A stretch of 64,000 nucleotides of DNA from Cybelea sp963824595 (lineage in GTDB: Bacteria > Vulcanimicrobiota > Vulcanimicrobiia > Vulcanimicrobiales > Vulcanimicrobiaceae), in the NCBI GenBank assembly GCA_963824595.1, contig CAWGPY010000001.1, forward strand, positions 186,001 through 250,000, written 5' to 3'. A program made the position numbers and the translations under genes. A model generated the notes under the pieces. It made no database searches and was not told where the DNA came from. It saw only the letters and a program-made list of their open reading frames with translations. Of this stretch, positions 34,605 through 43,285 are shown piece by piece. How positions within the stretch are numbered: position 1 is the stretch's first letter; every line of letters begins with the position of its first letter.

Positions 34605-36731
34605 TCAGTACATCAGTCGCCGGATCAGATACGTCATTTCCAGCGCGCTGGTAAACGCGCTCTCGCGCAGGTTGGCGCCGGACCCGTGCCCGCCTTCGGT
34701 GACTTCATAAAAGAGATACGGGTCGTGCAGGGCCGCCATCTTGGCCGCGAACTTGCGGGCGTGCTGCGGCCCCACGCGATCGTCCTTCGTCGTGGTCCAG
34801 ATCAGCGGCTCCGGATATTTCACGCCGGGCTTGAGGTTCGCGTACGGCGAGATCGAGGCGAGGAAAGCGCGCTGCTCGGCGTTCGAGATGCTGCCGTACT
34901 CGCCGGACCACGACGCGCCCGCCTGGATCTGCTCGTATCGCATCATGTCGAGCAGCGGCACCTGAATGTCGACCGCGTGCCACAGCTCAGGACGCTGCGT
35001 CAACTCGACCCCCATGAGGAGGCCGCCGTTCGAGCCGCCCTGAATTCCGAGCCGGCGCTGGCTCGTGACCTTCGTGGCGATGAGATCCCGTGCGACCGCC
35101 GCGAAGTCGTCGTAGATGCGCTGGCGATGGATGGTGAGTCCGGCATCGTGCCACGCGGGGCCGAACTCGCCGCCTCCGCGGATGTTCGCCAGAACGTAGA
35201 CGCCGCCGCGCTCCAGCCATAGCTTGCCGACGATAGCGTTGTAGCGGGGCGTCTCCGACACGCCGAAGCCGCCGTAGGCGTACAGCAGCGTCGGGTTGTT
35301 GCCGTCGAGCTTCATGTTGTTCGGATGCACGATGAAGTACGGAATCTGCGTACCGTCTTTCGACGTCGCCTCGCGCTGCTCGACCACGTCGGTGGAGGCG
35401 TCGAAACGCGCCGGCGACTTCTGCGTGAGCGCGACGGCGCCGTCGTCCGCGTCGACGTGCCACAGCGACGACGGCGTGAGGAAGCTCGTGGTCGTGAGGT
35501 ACGCGCTCTCGCCGCGCTGATCGGCGTCGTTGACGATGATGGACGAATCGTCGGGCAGGTCGAGGCGCTGCTTCGACCAGCCGTCCGGGACCGGCGCGTA
35601 GATCCACGCGCGCCCGCGAACGTTCTCGTAGGTGACGACCACGAGGTGCGAGCTCGTCTGATCCACGCTCTCCAGCGTCTCGCGAGGGCCCGGAGCGTAG
35701 ACGAGCGACGGTTTGAGATGCTGTGGATCGGCCGTGTTCTCCGCGAGGTCCACGGACACGAGCGAGCCCTTCGCAAACGTCGAACCGCCGGCCGCCCAGT
35801 CTTGCTGCAGCGTGAACAGCAGGCGGCCCGCCACGAGCGCGCTGGGATTCGACTCCAGCGGAACGTCGAGCCGCTTCGGCCCGCCGGCGGTCATCAGGTA
35901 ATACTCGGCCTCGAACGTGGAGATCGGGCGCGAGATCAGCATCGCGGTGTGTCCCGCGCCGTCGTGCAGTGCGATCGGCGTCACGCCGTAGCCGCCGTCG
36001 GACTTCGCGCCGCGAAATACTTCAACGGCGGTCGAGAGCGGCTGTCCGCGCTGCAACCGCTTCACGACGAACGGATAGCCCGAGGTCGTGAGATCGCCCG
36101 GCGACCACTCGCGCGCGACGAGCAGGGCGTCCTGGCCGTCCCACGCGATCCGTTGCTTCCCGCGCGGCAGCGAGAATCCGCCGGTCGCGAACTGGGCCGT
36201 GCCCGGATCGAACTCGCGCGCCGTCGAGGCATCTTCGCCGCCGTCCGACAGAAAGAGCAGGCAGCGATCTTGCGCCGGCCAGCGGCAGTCGTAGCCCTTC
36301 CAAACCCAGTTCGCGTTCTCGGCCTTCGCGAGCGCGTCGAGATCGAGCGCGGTCGTCCAGCTGGGATTGCCGCTCGCGAACGCCGCCGCCGCCGTGCGCC
36401 GCCAGATGCCGCGCACGTGCTCGCCGTCCTGCCAGAAGTTGTAGATCTGACCGCCGACGAACGAGGGGCTCGGGATGCGGTCCTTCGCTTGCGCGATCTT
36501 CAGGGCGTCCGCGTAGAGGCCGTTGAAGTTGGGGTCGCTCTGCAAGACGCGCAGCGTCTTGGCGTTCTCGGCCGCCACCCAGGCGGCGGCGCGCGCGCCG
36601 TGGACGTCTTCCAGCCAAACGAACGGGTCGCTCGCGGGCACCACGCCCGGTGCGGGGATCTGCGCGTTCGCCAGCGTCGCGGCGCCGGCGAGTAACGCGC
36701 AGAGAGCAGCCAATGTGACGGTCGATTTCAT
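34605..36731 (-). CDS. Prolyl oligopeptidase family (S9A) serine peptidase, secreted
   Basis: This 708-residue protein has a signal peptide (LAALCALLAGAATLANA), an N-terminal seven-bladed propeller (about 80-440) and a C-terminal alpha/beta-hydrolase domain. The catalytic triad is Ser567 (IQGGSNGGLLMG), Asp650 (TTTKDDRVGPQHARKFA) and His682 (TEGGHGSGAN), with spacing as in porcine prolyl oligopeptidase. YGGFGVSETPRYNA and NIRGGGEFGPAWHDAG are also family signatures. It cleaves short peptides after proline; export suggests periplasmic peptide degradation together with the nearby tricorn-like and S53 enzymes. ATG 36731 is chosen because the signal peptide begins there; the open frame further upstream is antisense shadow. 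Confidence 0.93.
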   Translation of the reverse strand: MKSTVTLAALCALLAGAATLANAQIPAPGVVPASDPFVWLEDVHGARAAAWVAAENAKTLRVLQSDPNFNGLYADALKIAQAKDRIPSPSFVGGQIYNFWQDGEHVRGIWRRTAAAAFASGNPSWTTALDLDALAKAENANWVWKGYDCRWPAQDRCLLFLSDGGEDASTAREFDPGTAQFATGGFSLPRGKQRIAWDGQDALLVAREWSPGDLTTSGYPFVVKRLQRGQPLSTAVEVFRGAKSDGGYGVTPIALHDGAGHTAMLISRPISTFEAEYYLMTAGGPKRLDVPLESNPSALVAGRLLFTLQQDWAAGGSTFAKGSLVSVDLAENTADPQHLKPSLVYAPGPRETLESVDQTSSHLVVVTYENVRGRAWIYAPVPDGWSKQRLDLPDDSSIIVNDADQRGESAYLTTTSFLTPSSLWHVDADDGAVALTQKSPARFDASTDVVEQREATSKDGTQIPYFIVHPNNMKLDGNNPTLLYAYGGFGVSETPRYNAIVGKLWLERGGVYVLANIRGGGEFGPAWHDAGLTIHRQRIYDDFAAVARDLIATKVTSQRRLGIQGGSNGGLLMGVELTQRPELWHAVDIQVPLLDMMRYEQIQAGASWSGEYGSISNAEQRAFLASISPYANLKPGVKYPEPLIWTTTKDDRVGPQHARKFAAKMAALHDPYLFYEVTEGGHGSGANLRESAFTSALEMTYLIRRLMY

Positions 36732-36818
36732 GGGGTTTTTCTTCCGTCGGCGGCGCCCCGCGCCTCCATAGGGGAGCGCCGCGCGGTCGTCTAAGGCATT
36801 CGACGCAGGAGGACGCCC

Positions 36819-37229
36819 GTGGCAAGAACGTTTTGCATCCGTTGTACGGTGCTGGCAGTCGGCTTCACCCTCGCTTTCGGGTCGGCGCGCGCGACCGCAC
36901 CCGCGGCGCTCGACGTGTACGTCGGCGTTCGCAAGGTCGTGAAAAATCAACCGCTGAGCGCGTGCAACGACGGAGCGAAAAACGCGCTGAGCGCCGTGCT
37001 CCAAAGCGCGGCCGAAGTCGGCGAAACCGGGCAATGGAAGGGCTCGTCGCCGCCGGATTCGTCGGGCAACTCGTTCGCCGCCGCCGCGATTCACTGCTAC
37101 CCGCTCGACGACCAGCAAGGGTATCTGGTGACGTTCACCTGCGCGGCGCAGGTGCCGCCCAGTCCCGACGGCGCAAGCGCGCTCTGCGCGAAGCTCACCG
37201 ATGCGTTCGGTACCGGAGGCCCGCATTGA
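36819..37229 (+). CDS. Small secreted protein, tandem family copy 1
   Basis: This 136-residue protein has a signal peptide (CTVLAVGFTLAFGSARA) and a mature domain containing VYVGVRKVVKNQPLSAC, then YLVTFTCAAQVPPSPDGASA and LCAKL. The same pattern recurs in the next gene, so the two arose by tandem duplication. Three or four conserved Cys suggest disulfides. AGGAGGA lies 5 nt before GTG 36819, which fixes the start. The family is not recognised. It diverges from the prolyl oligopeptidase gene. Confidence 0.75.
   Translation: MARTFCIRCTVLAVGFTLAFGSARATAPAALDVYVGVRKVVKNQPLSACNDGAKNALSAVLQSAAEVGETGQWKGSSPPDSSGNSFAAAAIHCYPLDDQQGYLVTFTCAAQVPPSPDGASALCAKLTDAFGTGGPH
37215..37219 (+). promoter_or_regulatory. 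Ribosome binding site deciding a TTG start
   Basis: GGAGG lies 6 nt before TTG 37226, inside the end of the upstream gene. It supports translation of the second duplicate from TTG, overlapping the stop of the first by 4 bp (TTGA). Confidence 0.6.
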
Positions 37230-37900
37230 GACCGCTCGCAACGCGCCGTTTCGGCTTCCTCGCCGTCGCCCTTGTCGCCGCCCTGATATGGTGCCGCGCC
37301 GACGCGCCAGCCGCGGTGGATCTCTCGGTCGGCATTCGCCACGTCAGTCCCGAAGGTTCGTTATCGGACTGCGGCAGCAAGGCGAGATCGTCGCTCGACG
37401 CGTTCCTGCAAAACGCTTCCGAGTCGAGCGCCGGCAGCGGCGAGTGGCTCGCGTACTCCGGCAACGGCGTGGCCGGAACGCCGACCGGCTCTGCAGTGGT
37501 TCGGTGTTACGCGCTGTCGAAAGGCTACGTCGTCACGTTCACCTGCGCCGTACAGCTGCCCGACAGCCCGTACGGCGCCGACGCGCTCTGCTTGGACATC
37601 GCTCACAAGTTCTACGGCGGCGCGATCGCCCCGCTGGCGGCCATTCCGACGCCGACGCCGATTCCGACCGGCTGCGCGACGAACAGCCTCGTGGGCACGT
37701 GGGTATCCGACGGCGACAGCAAGCTCACGTTCACGATGACGCTCACCGGCGAGGTGACCGACAGCGAGGGCGTCTCGGGAAATTGGGGCCTCAAGGGCGA
37801 CACCGTCACGCTCACCTATTATGGCAATCACACGCTGACGCTGTCGCCCGACGGCAAGCACGTTCGCGGCGGCGGGTATAGCCTTACCCGCAGATGCTGA
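37226..37900 (+). CDS. Small secreted protein, tandem family copy 2 with extra domain
   Basis: This 224-residue paralogue of the preceding gene has a signal peptide (FLAVALVAALIWCRADA) followed by VDLSVGIRHVSPEGSLSDC and YVVTFTCAVQLPDSPYGADA, aligned with the first copy. It then has a short Pro/Thr linker (PTPTPIPTG) and a C-terminal domain of about 70 residues, TNSLVGTWVSDGDSKLTFTM to the end, of lipocalin-like type. That extra domain resembles the NLTGTWS-type domains of the protein at 41690. Translation starts from TTG with 4-bp coupling. Function is unknown. Confidence 0.75.
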   Translation: MRPLATRRFGFLAVALVAALIWCRADAPAAVDLSVGIRHVSPEGSLSDCGSKARSSLDAFLQNASESSAGSGEWLAYSGNGVAGTPTGSAVVRCYALSKGYVVTFTCAVQLPDSPYGADALCLDIAHKFYGGAIAPLAAIPTPTPIPTGCATNSLVGTWVSDGDSKLTFTMTLTGEVTDSEGVSGNWGLKGDTVTLTYYGNHTLTLSPDGKHVRGGGYSLTRRC

Positions 37901-37912
37901 CGCGAGTCCCCG

Positions 37913-39085
37913 CTACGGCGCGATGTCGAAGATGGTTCCGGCGCCGTTCGCGCCGCCCTCGGCCGTAGAGCCGTAGAGCGTACCCCCGGCGGCGACGAGA
38001 CCGGCGCGCGGCGTCGAGCCGTCCTTTCCGCCGGTAAACGAGTAGAGCACGCGCTCCGCACCCGAGGTTGCGAGCGCGAAGACCGTTCCCGCACCCCCCG
38101 TGCCGCCGCCGTCGGTCGTGCCGTAGAGCGTCCCGTTCAGGACGGTCAGTCCATTGGGCGTCGCGCCGTCGCTGCCGCCTTTGAAACTGTGGAGGATCGT
38201 CTGCTTACCCGATGGCGTGAGCGCGAACGCGATCCCGTTGCCGTATCTCCCGCCGCTCGCGGTCGTTCCGTACAAGCTGCCGCCGAGCGCGATCAAACTC
38301 GACGACGGCATCGAACCGTCTTTGCCGCCGAAGCTGTAAATCGTGCGTTCCGCGCCCGAGCCGTCGATGCTGAAAACGGCGCCGCAGCCGTAGCCCGCGC
38401 AGTACGCGCCGCCGAACGCCGTCGTGCCGTAGAGCGCTTTCCCGAGCGGCGTGAGCCCTGCGAGGGGCGTCGAACCGTCGCCCAACGGCTTGCCGAAGCT
38501 GTGCACGACGGTCTCGGCCCCCGCGAGCGAGATCGTGAAGATCGTTCCCTGCGAGTGCTTTCCGCCGCCGGCGGTCGTGCCGTAGAGCACGCCGTTCGCG
38601 GGCACGAGGCCGGCATACGGGCTCGCGCCGTCGCGTCCGCCCTTGAAGCGGTGGACCACGCTCTCCGCTCCCGAGGCGGTGACCTTGAAGACGACGCCTT
38701 CCCCGCCCGGGCCGCCGCCGTCGATCGTCGTGCCGTAGAACGCGCCGCCGGACTTCAGCAGCGGGGCCTGCGGCAGCGAGCCGTCGGCGCCGCCTTTGAA
38801 CGCGTGGAGCACGCGTTGCGTGCCGGTGGTCGAGATCGCGAAGACGGTTCCGTCATCGTGCGCGCCGCCGCCGTAGGTCGTTCCGTGGAGCTCGCCGTTC
38901 GCTGCGATCAGAGCGGCAGAGGGCGTTCGCCCGTTGGTGGCGTCAAAGCTGAAGAGGGTCGTAAAGGCCGCGCTGCGGCGCGCGTCCGGCAATCCCGCCG
39001 CCGGCGCGGCGGGTAAGGCCGGCGATCCGGGCGCGTGCGCGCAACTCGCGAGCAATGCGGCGAGCGGAAGGGCGCGAACTCTCAT
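37913..39085 (-). CDS. TIGR03803-type repeat lipoprotein
   Basis: This 390-residue protein with lipobox LLASC (Cys15) consists of seven or eight repeats of about 45 residues of the form LYGTTYGGG...GTVF.L...G....LYSF.GG.DG..P.AGL, for example LYGTTASGGRYGNGIAFALT and LYGTTDGGGTGGAGTVFALA. These are the TIGR03803 (Gloeobacter/Verrucomicrobia) repeats, expected to fold as a beta-propeller on the cell surface. Function is unknown. ATG 39085 is chosen for the signal peptide. It diverges from the chromate transporter pair; the 122-bp gap contains GTCCC...GGGAC arms at 39095-39119. Confidence 0.88.
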   Translation of the reverse strand: MRVRALPLAALLASCAHAPGSPALPAAPAAGLPDARRSAAFTTLFSFDATNGRTPSAALIAANGELHGTTYGGGAHDDGTVFAISTTGTQRVLHAFKGGADGSLPQAPLLKSGGAFYGTTIDGGGPGGEGVVFKVTASGAESVVHRFKGGRDGASPYAGLVPANGVLYGTTAGGGKHSQGTIFTISLAGAETVVHSFGKPLGDGSTPLAGLTPLGKALYGTTAFGGAYCAGYGCGAVFSIDGSGAERTIYSFGGKDGSMPSSSLIALGGSLYGTTASGGRYGNGIAFALTPSGKQTILHSFKGGSDGATPNGLTVLNGTLYGTTDGGGTGGAGTVFALATSGAERVLYSFTGGKDGSTPRAGLVAAGGTLYGSTAEGGANGAGTIFDIAP

Positions 39086-39191
39086 CACGGCGACGTCCCA
39101 AACCTCTGCGATGCGGGACGGTACGACGCTTTCGGCCCAAAAACCCCCGGAGCTGCGGTTTTCGGTATATCGCAAGTGTTCGTTCGTTTGA

Positions 39192-39197
39192 TAGAAT
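39192..39197 (+). promoter_or_regulatory. -10-like box, near-leaderless chrA start
   Basis: TAGAAT (five of six consensus bases) ends 10 nt before ATG 39208 and overlaps an upstream in-frame ATG at 39196. If used, the transcript would begin about 4 nt before the second ATG, so translation would be leaderless or nearly so. Confidence 0.35.
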
Positions 39198-39207
39198 GGG
39201 CGGAACG

Positions 39208-39792
39208 ATGAAGAAGCCGTCGGTCCTCGAGATATTCCTCACGTTTCTTCAAATCGGCGCCATCAGCTTCGGCGGGGGCGTCGTCGCCTATCTGCGCACC
39301 GGGCTCGTGCAACAGAAGAAATGGTTCGACGACGTCGAGTTTCTCGAGATCACGTCGATCAGCAATACGCTGCCCGGCCTCAACGCCACGAACATCGCCA
39401 TTCTCGCGGGCGATCGCCTGCGCGGCACGATGGGCTCGACGGCGGCGCTGGTGGGCATGTGCCTCCCCGCCTTTCTGTTCATGACGGCGGCGGGCATGGT
39501 GTACGCCAGCTCCACCGCGCGCCCGATCGCCAACGCGGCGTTGCGCGGCGTGGCCGCAGCCGCGACCGGTCTGCTCGCCGCGACGTGGTTCCAGATCGGG
39601 AAGAAGTCGCTGCGCGGTTTCTACGACGCGTTCTTCGTTCTCGCAGCGATCCTGGGCATCAACTACTTCAAGTGGGGCGTGCCGATCACGCTCCTCGCCG
39701 TCGGCGCGCTGGCGATCTTCACGTATCGTCCGCGCACCAAACCCGAAGCGCCCGCCAAAGAGGAAGAAGAATGGATCAGATCCCTGCACTGA
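39208..39792 (+). CDS. chrA1: Chromate transporter, N-terminal half protein
   Basis: This 194-residue protein is a single CHR domain: FLQIGAISFGGGVVAYLRTG, LEITSISNTLPGLNATNIAI and about six hydrophobic helices. The CHR family exports chromate or takes part in sulfate-like anion transport. Long ChrA proteins carry two such domains; here they are split into two adjacent genes that overlap by 22 bp, as in the short-chain two-gene CHR type. ATG 39196 would add four residues. Chromate as the real substrate is inferred from the family name only. Confidence 0.87.
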   Translation: MKKPSVLEIFLTFLQIGAISFGGGVVAYLRTGLVQQKKWFDDVEFLEITSISNTLPGLNATNIAILAGDRLRGTMGSTAALVGMCLPAFLFMTAAGMVYASSTARPIANAALRGVAAAATGLLAATWFQIGKKSLRGFYDAFFVLAAILGINYFKWGVPITLLAVGALAIFTYRPRTKPEAPAKEEEEWIRSLH

Positions 39793-40292
39793 TCCGGGTT
39801 TTCGCCTACCTGTCGTTCTTGACGATCGGCGGCGGCATGGCCGCGTTTCCGGAGATGAAGGTCCAGATCGTCCAGTCGCATCACTGGCTCACGGCGGAAC
39901 AGCTGACGCACGTCTACAGCACCGGCCAGATGTCGCCGGGACCGAACATGATGATGGTGGCCGAGATCGGGCAGCTGGTCGCCGGCATCCCCGGGGCTAT
40001 CGCCTGCGCGCTCGCCTTCTTCGTCCCGACCGGCGTGCTCACGTTCCTCGTCGGCCGCTTGTGGACGCGTTTGGCAAACTGGCCGTGGCGCGCGTCCATT
40101 CAGAAGGGGCTCGCTCCCGTCGCGATCGGCCTTGCCGTCGGCGGTCTGATCACGTTCGGAAAGGGCGCCGTTACGAACTGGCTCACGCTGATCCTGGGGC
40201 TCATCACGTTCTTCGCGGTCGTGCGAACCAAGATCAATCCCGTGTTCTTCATCCTCGGCGCCGGAGTCGTCGGCGCGTTCGCGCTCCGGTAA
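39771..40292 (+). CDS. chrA2: Chromate transporter, C-terminal half protein
   Basis: This 173-residue second CHR domain has FLTIGGGMAAFPEMKVQIV and the very typical STGQMSPGPNMMMVAEIGQL, then four to five helices. It starts within the end of the first half-gene, behind GAGGAAG, so the two products are made together and presumably form a heterodimer. A small four-helix membrane protein follows 15 bp downstream. Confidence 0.88.
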   Translation: MDQIPALIRVFAYLSFLTIGGGMAAFPEMKVQIVQSHHWLTAEQLTHVYSTGQMSPGPNMMMVAEIGQLVAGIPGAIACALAFFVPTGVLTFLVGRLWTRLANWPWRASIQKGLAPVAIGLAVGGLITFGKGAVTNWLTLILGLITFFAVVRTKINPVFFILGAGVVGAFALR

Positions 40293-40307
40293 GAGCGCGC
40301 GCCGAAC

Positions 40308-40682
40308 GTGCTGCGCACGGCGCTGTGGTTCTCGGCGATCCTGGTCGTTTACGACGTGCTGGCCGCGCTTATCGCCGAGGCGCTGACGATCTCGTACAAC
40401 TCGTTCCTGGTGCTCGCGCTGGTCATCGTGTTCTTCATGGGCGTCTATGCCGGGCGTCTGGCGAGGTCGTGGGACGGCGTCGTCGCGATTGCCGTCGCGG
40501 CGTGCGTTGAGGCGACCGCAGGATGGTATCTCGCCGCCCTCATCGGCCCGGGTTACGTGCCGGGCTGGACGCCGCGACTGCTCGTGGTGATGGCCGTCGA
40601 GAGCGCGCTGCTCTCGACGGTCATCGGTTCCCTCGGGGTGTGGACCGGGTTGCGGGTGGCGGCCTACTTCAGCTCGAGGTGA
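40308..40682 (+). CDS. Small four-helix membrane protein
   Basis: This 124-residue integral membrane protein with about four hydrophobic segments starts from GTG 40308. No motif is recognised. It follows the chromate transporter pair and may be part of that operon. Its 3' end overlaps the convergent 6-phosphogluconate dehydrogenase gene by 19 bp. Confidence 0.7.
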   Translation: MLRTALWFSAILVVYDVLAALIAEALTISYNSFLVLALVIVFFMGVYAGRLARSWDGVVAIAVAACVEATAGWYLAALIGPGYVPGWTPRLLVVMAVESALLSTVIGSLGVWTGLRVAAYFSSR

Positions 40683-41674
40683 CCGCCGAACTCGTAGCGC
40701 ATCGCCGATAGCACCTTATCCGCAAACTCGGCGTCGCCGCGTGACGAGAAGCGCTCGTACAGCGCGGTCGTCAGCACCGGAGCGGGCACCGCTTCGTCGA
40801 TCGCGGCCTTGATCGTCCAGCGCCCTTCCCCCGAGTCGGCGACCTTTCCGCCGAACTTCTCGAGCGTCGGATCCTGCATCAACGCGGCCGCCGTGAGATC
40901 GAGCAGCCACGAGGCGATGACGCTTCCGCGTCGCCAAACCTCGGCGACGTCGGGCAGAGTGAGGTCGTATTGATAGTGCTCCGGATCGCGCAGCGGCGTG
41001 ATCTCGGCGCTCTCGACCTGCTTCTGTTTGCCGACGTTTGCGTTCCGCAAGATGTTGAAGCCCTCGGCATACGCTGCCATGAGGCCGTACTCGATGCCGT
41101 TATGCACCATTTTGACGAAGTGCCCGGCGCCGCTTGGACCGCAGTGGAGGTAGCCCAGCTCCGCGGTACCTCCGGCCGATTCGCGCCCGGGCGTGCGCGG
41201 AATGTCGCCGCGTCCGGGCGCGAGCGCCGCGAAGATCGGATCGAGCCGCTTCACCGCGCCGTCGGGTCCGCCGATCATCATGCAGTAGCCGCGTTCCAAG
41301 CCCCACACGCCGCCGCTCGTACCGACGTCGAGATAATCGATGCCGGACGATTGCAGCGACGATGCCCGCCGTATGTCGTCGATGTAGTAGGAGTTGCCTC
41401 CGTCGATGAGGGCGTCGCCGCGTTCCAGCAGCGGTGCGAACTCCGCGATGCTCGCGTCGACCGCCGCCGCCGGAATCATCAGCCAGACGGCGCGCGGCTT
41501 GTCGAGCTTTTGCACGAAGTCTTGGGGCGACGAAGCGCCGGCGGCGCCGGCCGAAACCGACGTTTTGACCGCATCGGCGCTCCGATCGTAGACGACGCAG
41601 CTATGGCCCGCGCGAATGAGGCGCTCGACCATGTTGGCGCCCATTCGTCCGAGACCGATCATCCCGAGCTGCAT
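40664..41674 (-). CDS. gnd: 6-phosphogluconate dehydrogenase (decarboxylating), GndA/YqeC short type
   Basis: The 336 residues match the short, often NAD+-dependent 6PGDH class (about 300-340) rather than the 470-residue form. GLGRMGANM is the Rossmann dinucleotide site, DGGNSYYIDDI and LDVGTSGGVWGLERGYCMMI the substrate loop, and GHFVKMVHNGIEYGLMAAYAEGF carries the catalytic Lys and Asn. It oxidatively decarboxylates 6-phosphogluconate to ribulose 5-phosphate. GGAG lies about 9 nt before ATG 41674. No other pentose-phosphate gene is adjacent. Confidence 0.93.
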   Translation of the reverse strand: MQLGMIGLGRMGANMVERLIRAGHSCVVYDRSADAVKTSVSAGAAGASSPQDFVQKLDKPRAVWLMIPAAAVDASIAEFAPLLERGDALIDGGNSYYIDDIRRASSLQSSGIDYLDVGTSGGVWGLERGYCMMIGGPDGAVKRLDPIFAALAPGRGDIPRTPGRESAGGTAELGYLHCGPSGAGHFVKMVHNGIEYGLMAAYAEGFNILRNANVGKQKQVESAEITPLRDPEHYQYDLTLPDVAEVWRRGSVIASWLLDLTAAALMQDPTLEKFGGKVADSGEGRWTIKAAIDEAVPAPVLTTALYERFSSRGDAEFADKVLSAMRYEFGGHLELK

Positions 41675-41689
41675 GTAGGTCGCTCCTCG

Positions 41690-42364
41690 CTAGAGCGCGC
41701 GCTGTCCGATGACCCGCCCGACCGGCGGCGTCGAGTCGGCGCCCTTGCCCCAAATGCCGTTGAAGCTGTTGTTATCGCCGTTGAACCAGAACGAGAACCA
41801 CCCGGAGCTTCCTCCGCCGCTCCACGTGGCGCGCACCTTGTCCTTGGTCCGGAACTTTCCGTTGAGGATCATTCCGCCGGCGTGGCAGACCACGCTGGGA
41901 CCGGATTCCGTGCAGACCATCTTTCCGACGAAGGCGGTCGGGCCGCCCGCGCCGGTGACGTTCCAGGTTCCGGCGGCGGTGATCGGCGACGGCGGCAGCA
42001 CCTTGTTGCCGACGAACGAGCCGTTGGCGGGACGCCCGTTGTAGCCCCACGTACCGTTGAGGCTGTGACCGTTCGGGCTGACGTAGACGGTAAGCCAGCC
42101 CGCCCCGCCGGGGCCGTGCCACTTGCCGTTGATTTGCACGTCGTTGACGAACGTGCCGTTGAAGCCGTTTCCGTTCGCAGCGTTGGTGCCGACGATCGCG
42201 TTGCCCGATTGCTTCAGCGTGACGGTGGAGTTGGAGCCGCCGTTCAGGCCGGTCTGTTGGATGCTCCACGTGCCGGTGAGGTTCGGCATCTTGGCGATGC
42301 CGGGCGCGATCGCCGACGCGGCGAGAGCGAGGCCTCCGATGAGGGAAATGACAAGACGTTTCAT
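41690..42364 (-). CDS. Secreted protein with two lipocalin-like repeats
   Basis: This 224-residue protein has a signal peptide (LVISLIGGLALAASAIAPGIA). It consists of two similar halves: NLTGTWSI...GKWHGPGGAGWLTVYVSP...LNGTWGYNG and AAGTWNVTG...ATWSGGGSSGWFSFWFNG...FNGIWGKG. The GTW repeat with alternating beta strands suggests small lipocalin-like barrels. Function unknown. AAAGG lies 9 nt before ATG 42364. It is 15 bp upstream of gnd on the same strand, so it may share the transcript. Confidence 0.78.
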   Translation of the reverse strand: MKRLVISLIGGLALAASAIAPGIAKMPNLTGTWSIQQTGLNGGSNSTVTLKQSGNAIVGTNAANGNGFNGTFVNDVQINGKWHGPGGAGWLTVYVSPNGHSLNGTWGYNGRPANGSFVGNKVLPPSPITAAGTWNVTGAGGPTAFVGKMVCTESGPSVVCHAGGMILNGKFRTKDKVRATWSGGGSSGWFSFWFNGDNNSFNGIWGKGADSTPPVGRVIGQRAL

Positions 42365-42379
42365 TCTCGATTACCTTTC

Positions 42380-42414
42380 GGGAGAAAAATTTCAGCAGGC
42401 CCTGCTTCGCCTGC
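42380..42414 (-). terminator. Rho-independent terminator after 42501 gene
   Basis: Read on the minus strand, GCAGGC, an 8-nt loop and GCCTGC (42414-42395) are followed after TGAA by a run of five T (42390-42386 region). It lies about 90 bp past the stop of the gene at 42501 and before the next minus-strand gene, where a terminator is expected. Confidence 0.45.
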
Positions 42415-42500
42415 GCCCTGGGTGCGCTGGGGTGGCGGCAAAGCAAGCTAAAGCCTGTTCAATGGCCTGCGAGCGCGACCCTTGCCGGAGTGGAGCCTGC

Positions 42501-43145
42501 CTAGACCGAGAATGCGACGATCTCGTTCGCGTCCCGATGACTGGTCCACCACCGCGATCCGTCGAAGGCAAGCGCCCGCGCGTCGAACGGCACGCCCTCA
42601 ATCGGCGTCACCTCCGCCGTTTCGCCGCGCAACGAGAGGCGCGAGAACGCGAGGTTCTCCCACTCGTCGTCGGCGGAGATCATGAAGCATTCGCCGGCGG
42701 CTCCAAAGTTGAAGCCCGTACAGCGCGTCGGCAGGGCGATCTCACGCGTTACGGTGCCGACGGCATCGAGCGCGAGGATGCGGCGTTTCCCTTGTTGGCA
42801 GAGGTACAGCGTGTCGCCGTCGGCGGCGAGATGCGAACCGGTGAAGTCCGGACACGCGGTCTTGCTCCCGGCGTCGAACCCGCGCTCCGGGTCGAAGCGA
42901 AAGAGATACCGGTCGTCGTCGTCGCCGACGGAGATCACGGCGGAGAGCGCGCCGCGATACAACGCGAGACCGTACGGTTTGCCGGGGGCGGCGAACTGCG
43001 CCGCGACCGACCACGTCGCGGGATCGACGGCGTAGATCGTGTCGGTGTCCCAGGCGCCGATCCAGAGGCGTCCGGCGTGGAACGCCAGCGGCTGCGGCCG
43101 TCCCGCCGGCGAGGGGTGGCGTTCTAATTCGTTGACGTTGTGCAT
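42501..43145 (-). CDS. Propeller-like (SMP-30/NHL type) protein
   Basis: This 214-residue protein has no signal peptide and has repeated beta-propeller-like strands: LAFHAGRLWIGAWDTDTIYA, YGLALYRGALSAVI, HLAADGDTLYLCQQGKRRIL and RALAFDGSRWWTSHRDANEI. Such proteins resemble SMP-30/NHL or YncE-type propellers with four to five blades. No catalytic residues are evident. It begins 140 bp from the divergent phosphoesterase gene. Confidence 0.72.
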   Translation of the reverse strand: MHNVNELERHPSPAGRPQPLAFHAGRLWIGAWDTDTIYAVDPATWSVAAQFAAPGKPYGLALYRGALSAVISVGDDDDRYLFRFDPERGFDAGSKTACPDFTGSHLAADGDTLYLCQQGKRRILALDAVGTVTREIALPTRCTGFNFGAAGECFMISADDEWENLAFSRLSLRGETAEVTPIEGVPFDARALAFDGSRWWTSHRDANEIVAFSV

Positions 43146-43285
43146 GTGAATGATGACGCATAACGGCGAGCGTCGGTTGCAAGCGAGCGGCGTCCGCAGG
43201 CCTATGAGCCGGACGGCTCAATTTACGCGCCCGGCCTAGGTTTCGACGGGGTACGGCACCGGGCGCGGCAAAACTCTAGCGCATC

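Noticed and set aside
43206..43219. GAGCC-GGAC-GGCTC hairpin as a terminator
   Set aside because: It lies between two divergent gene starts, so nothing needs terminating there, and no T-run follows; it is at best an operator and too short to call.
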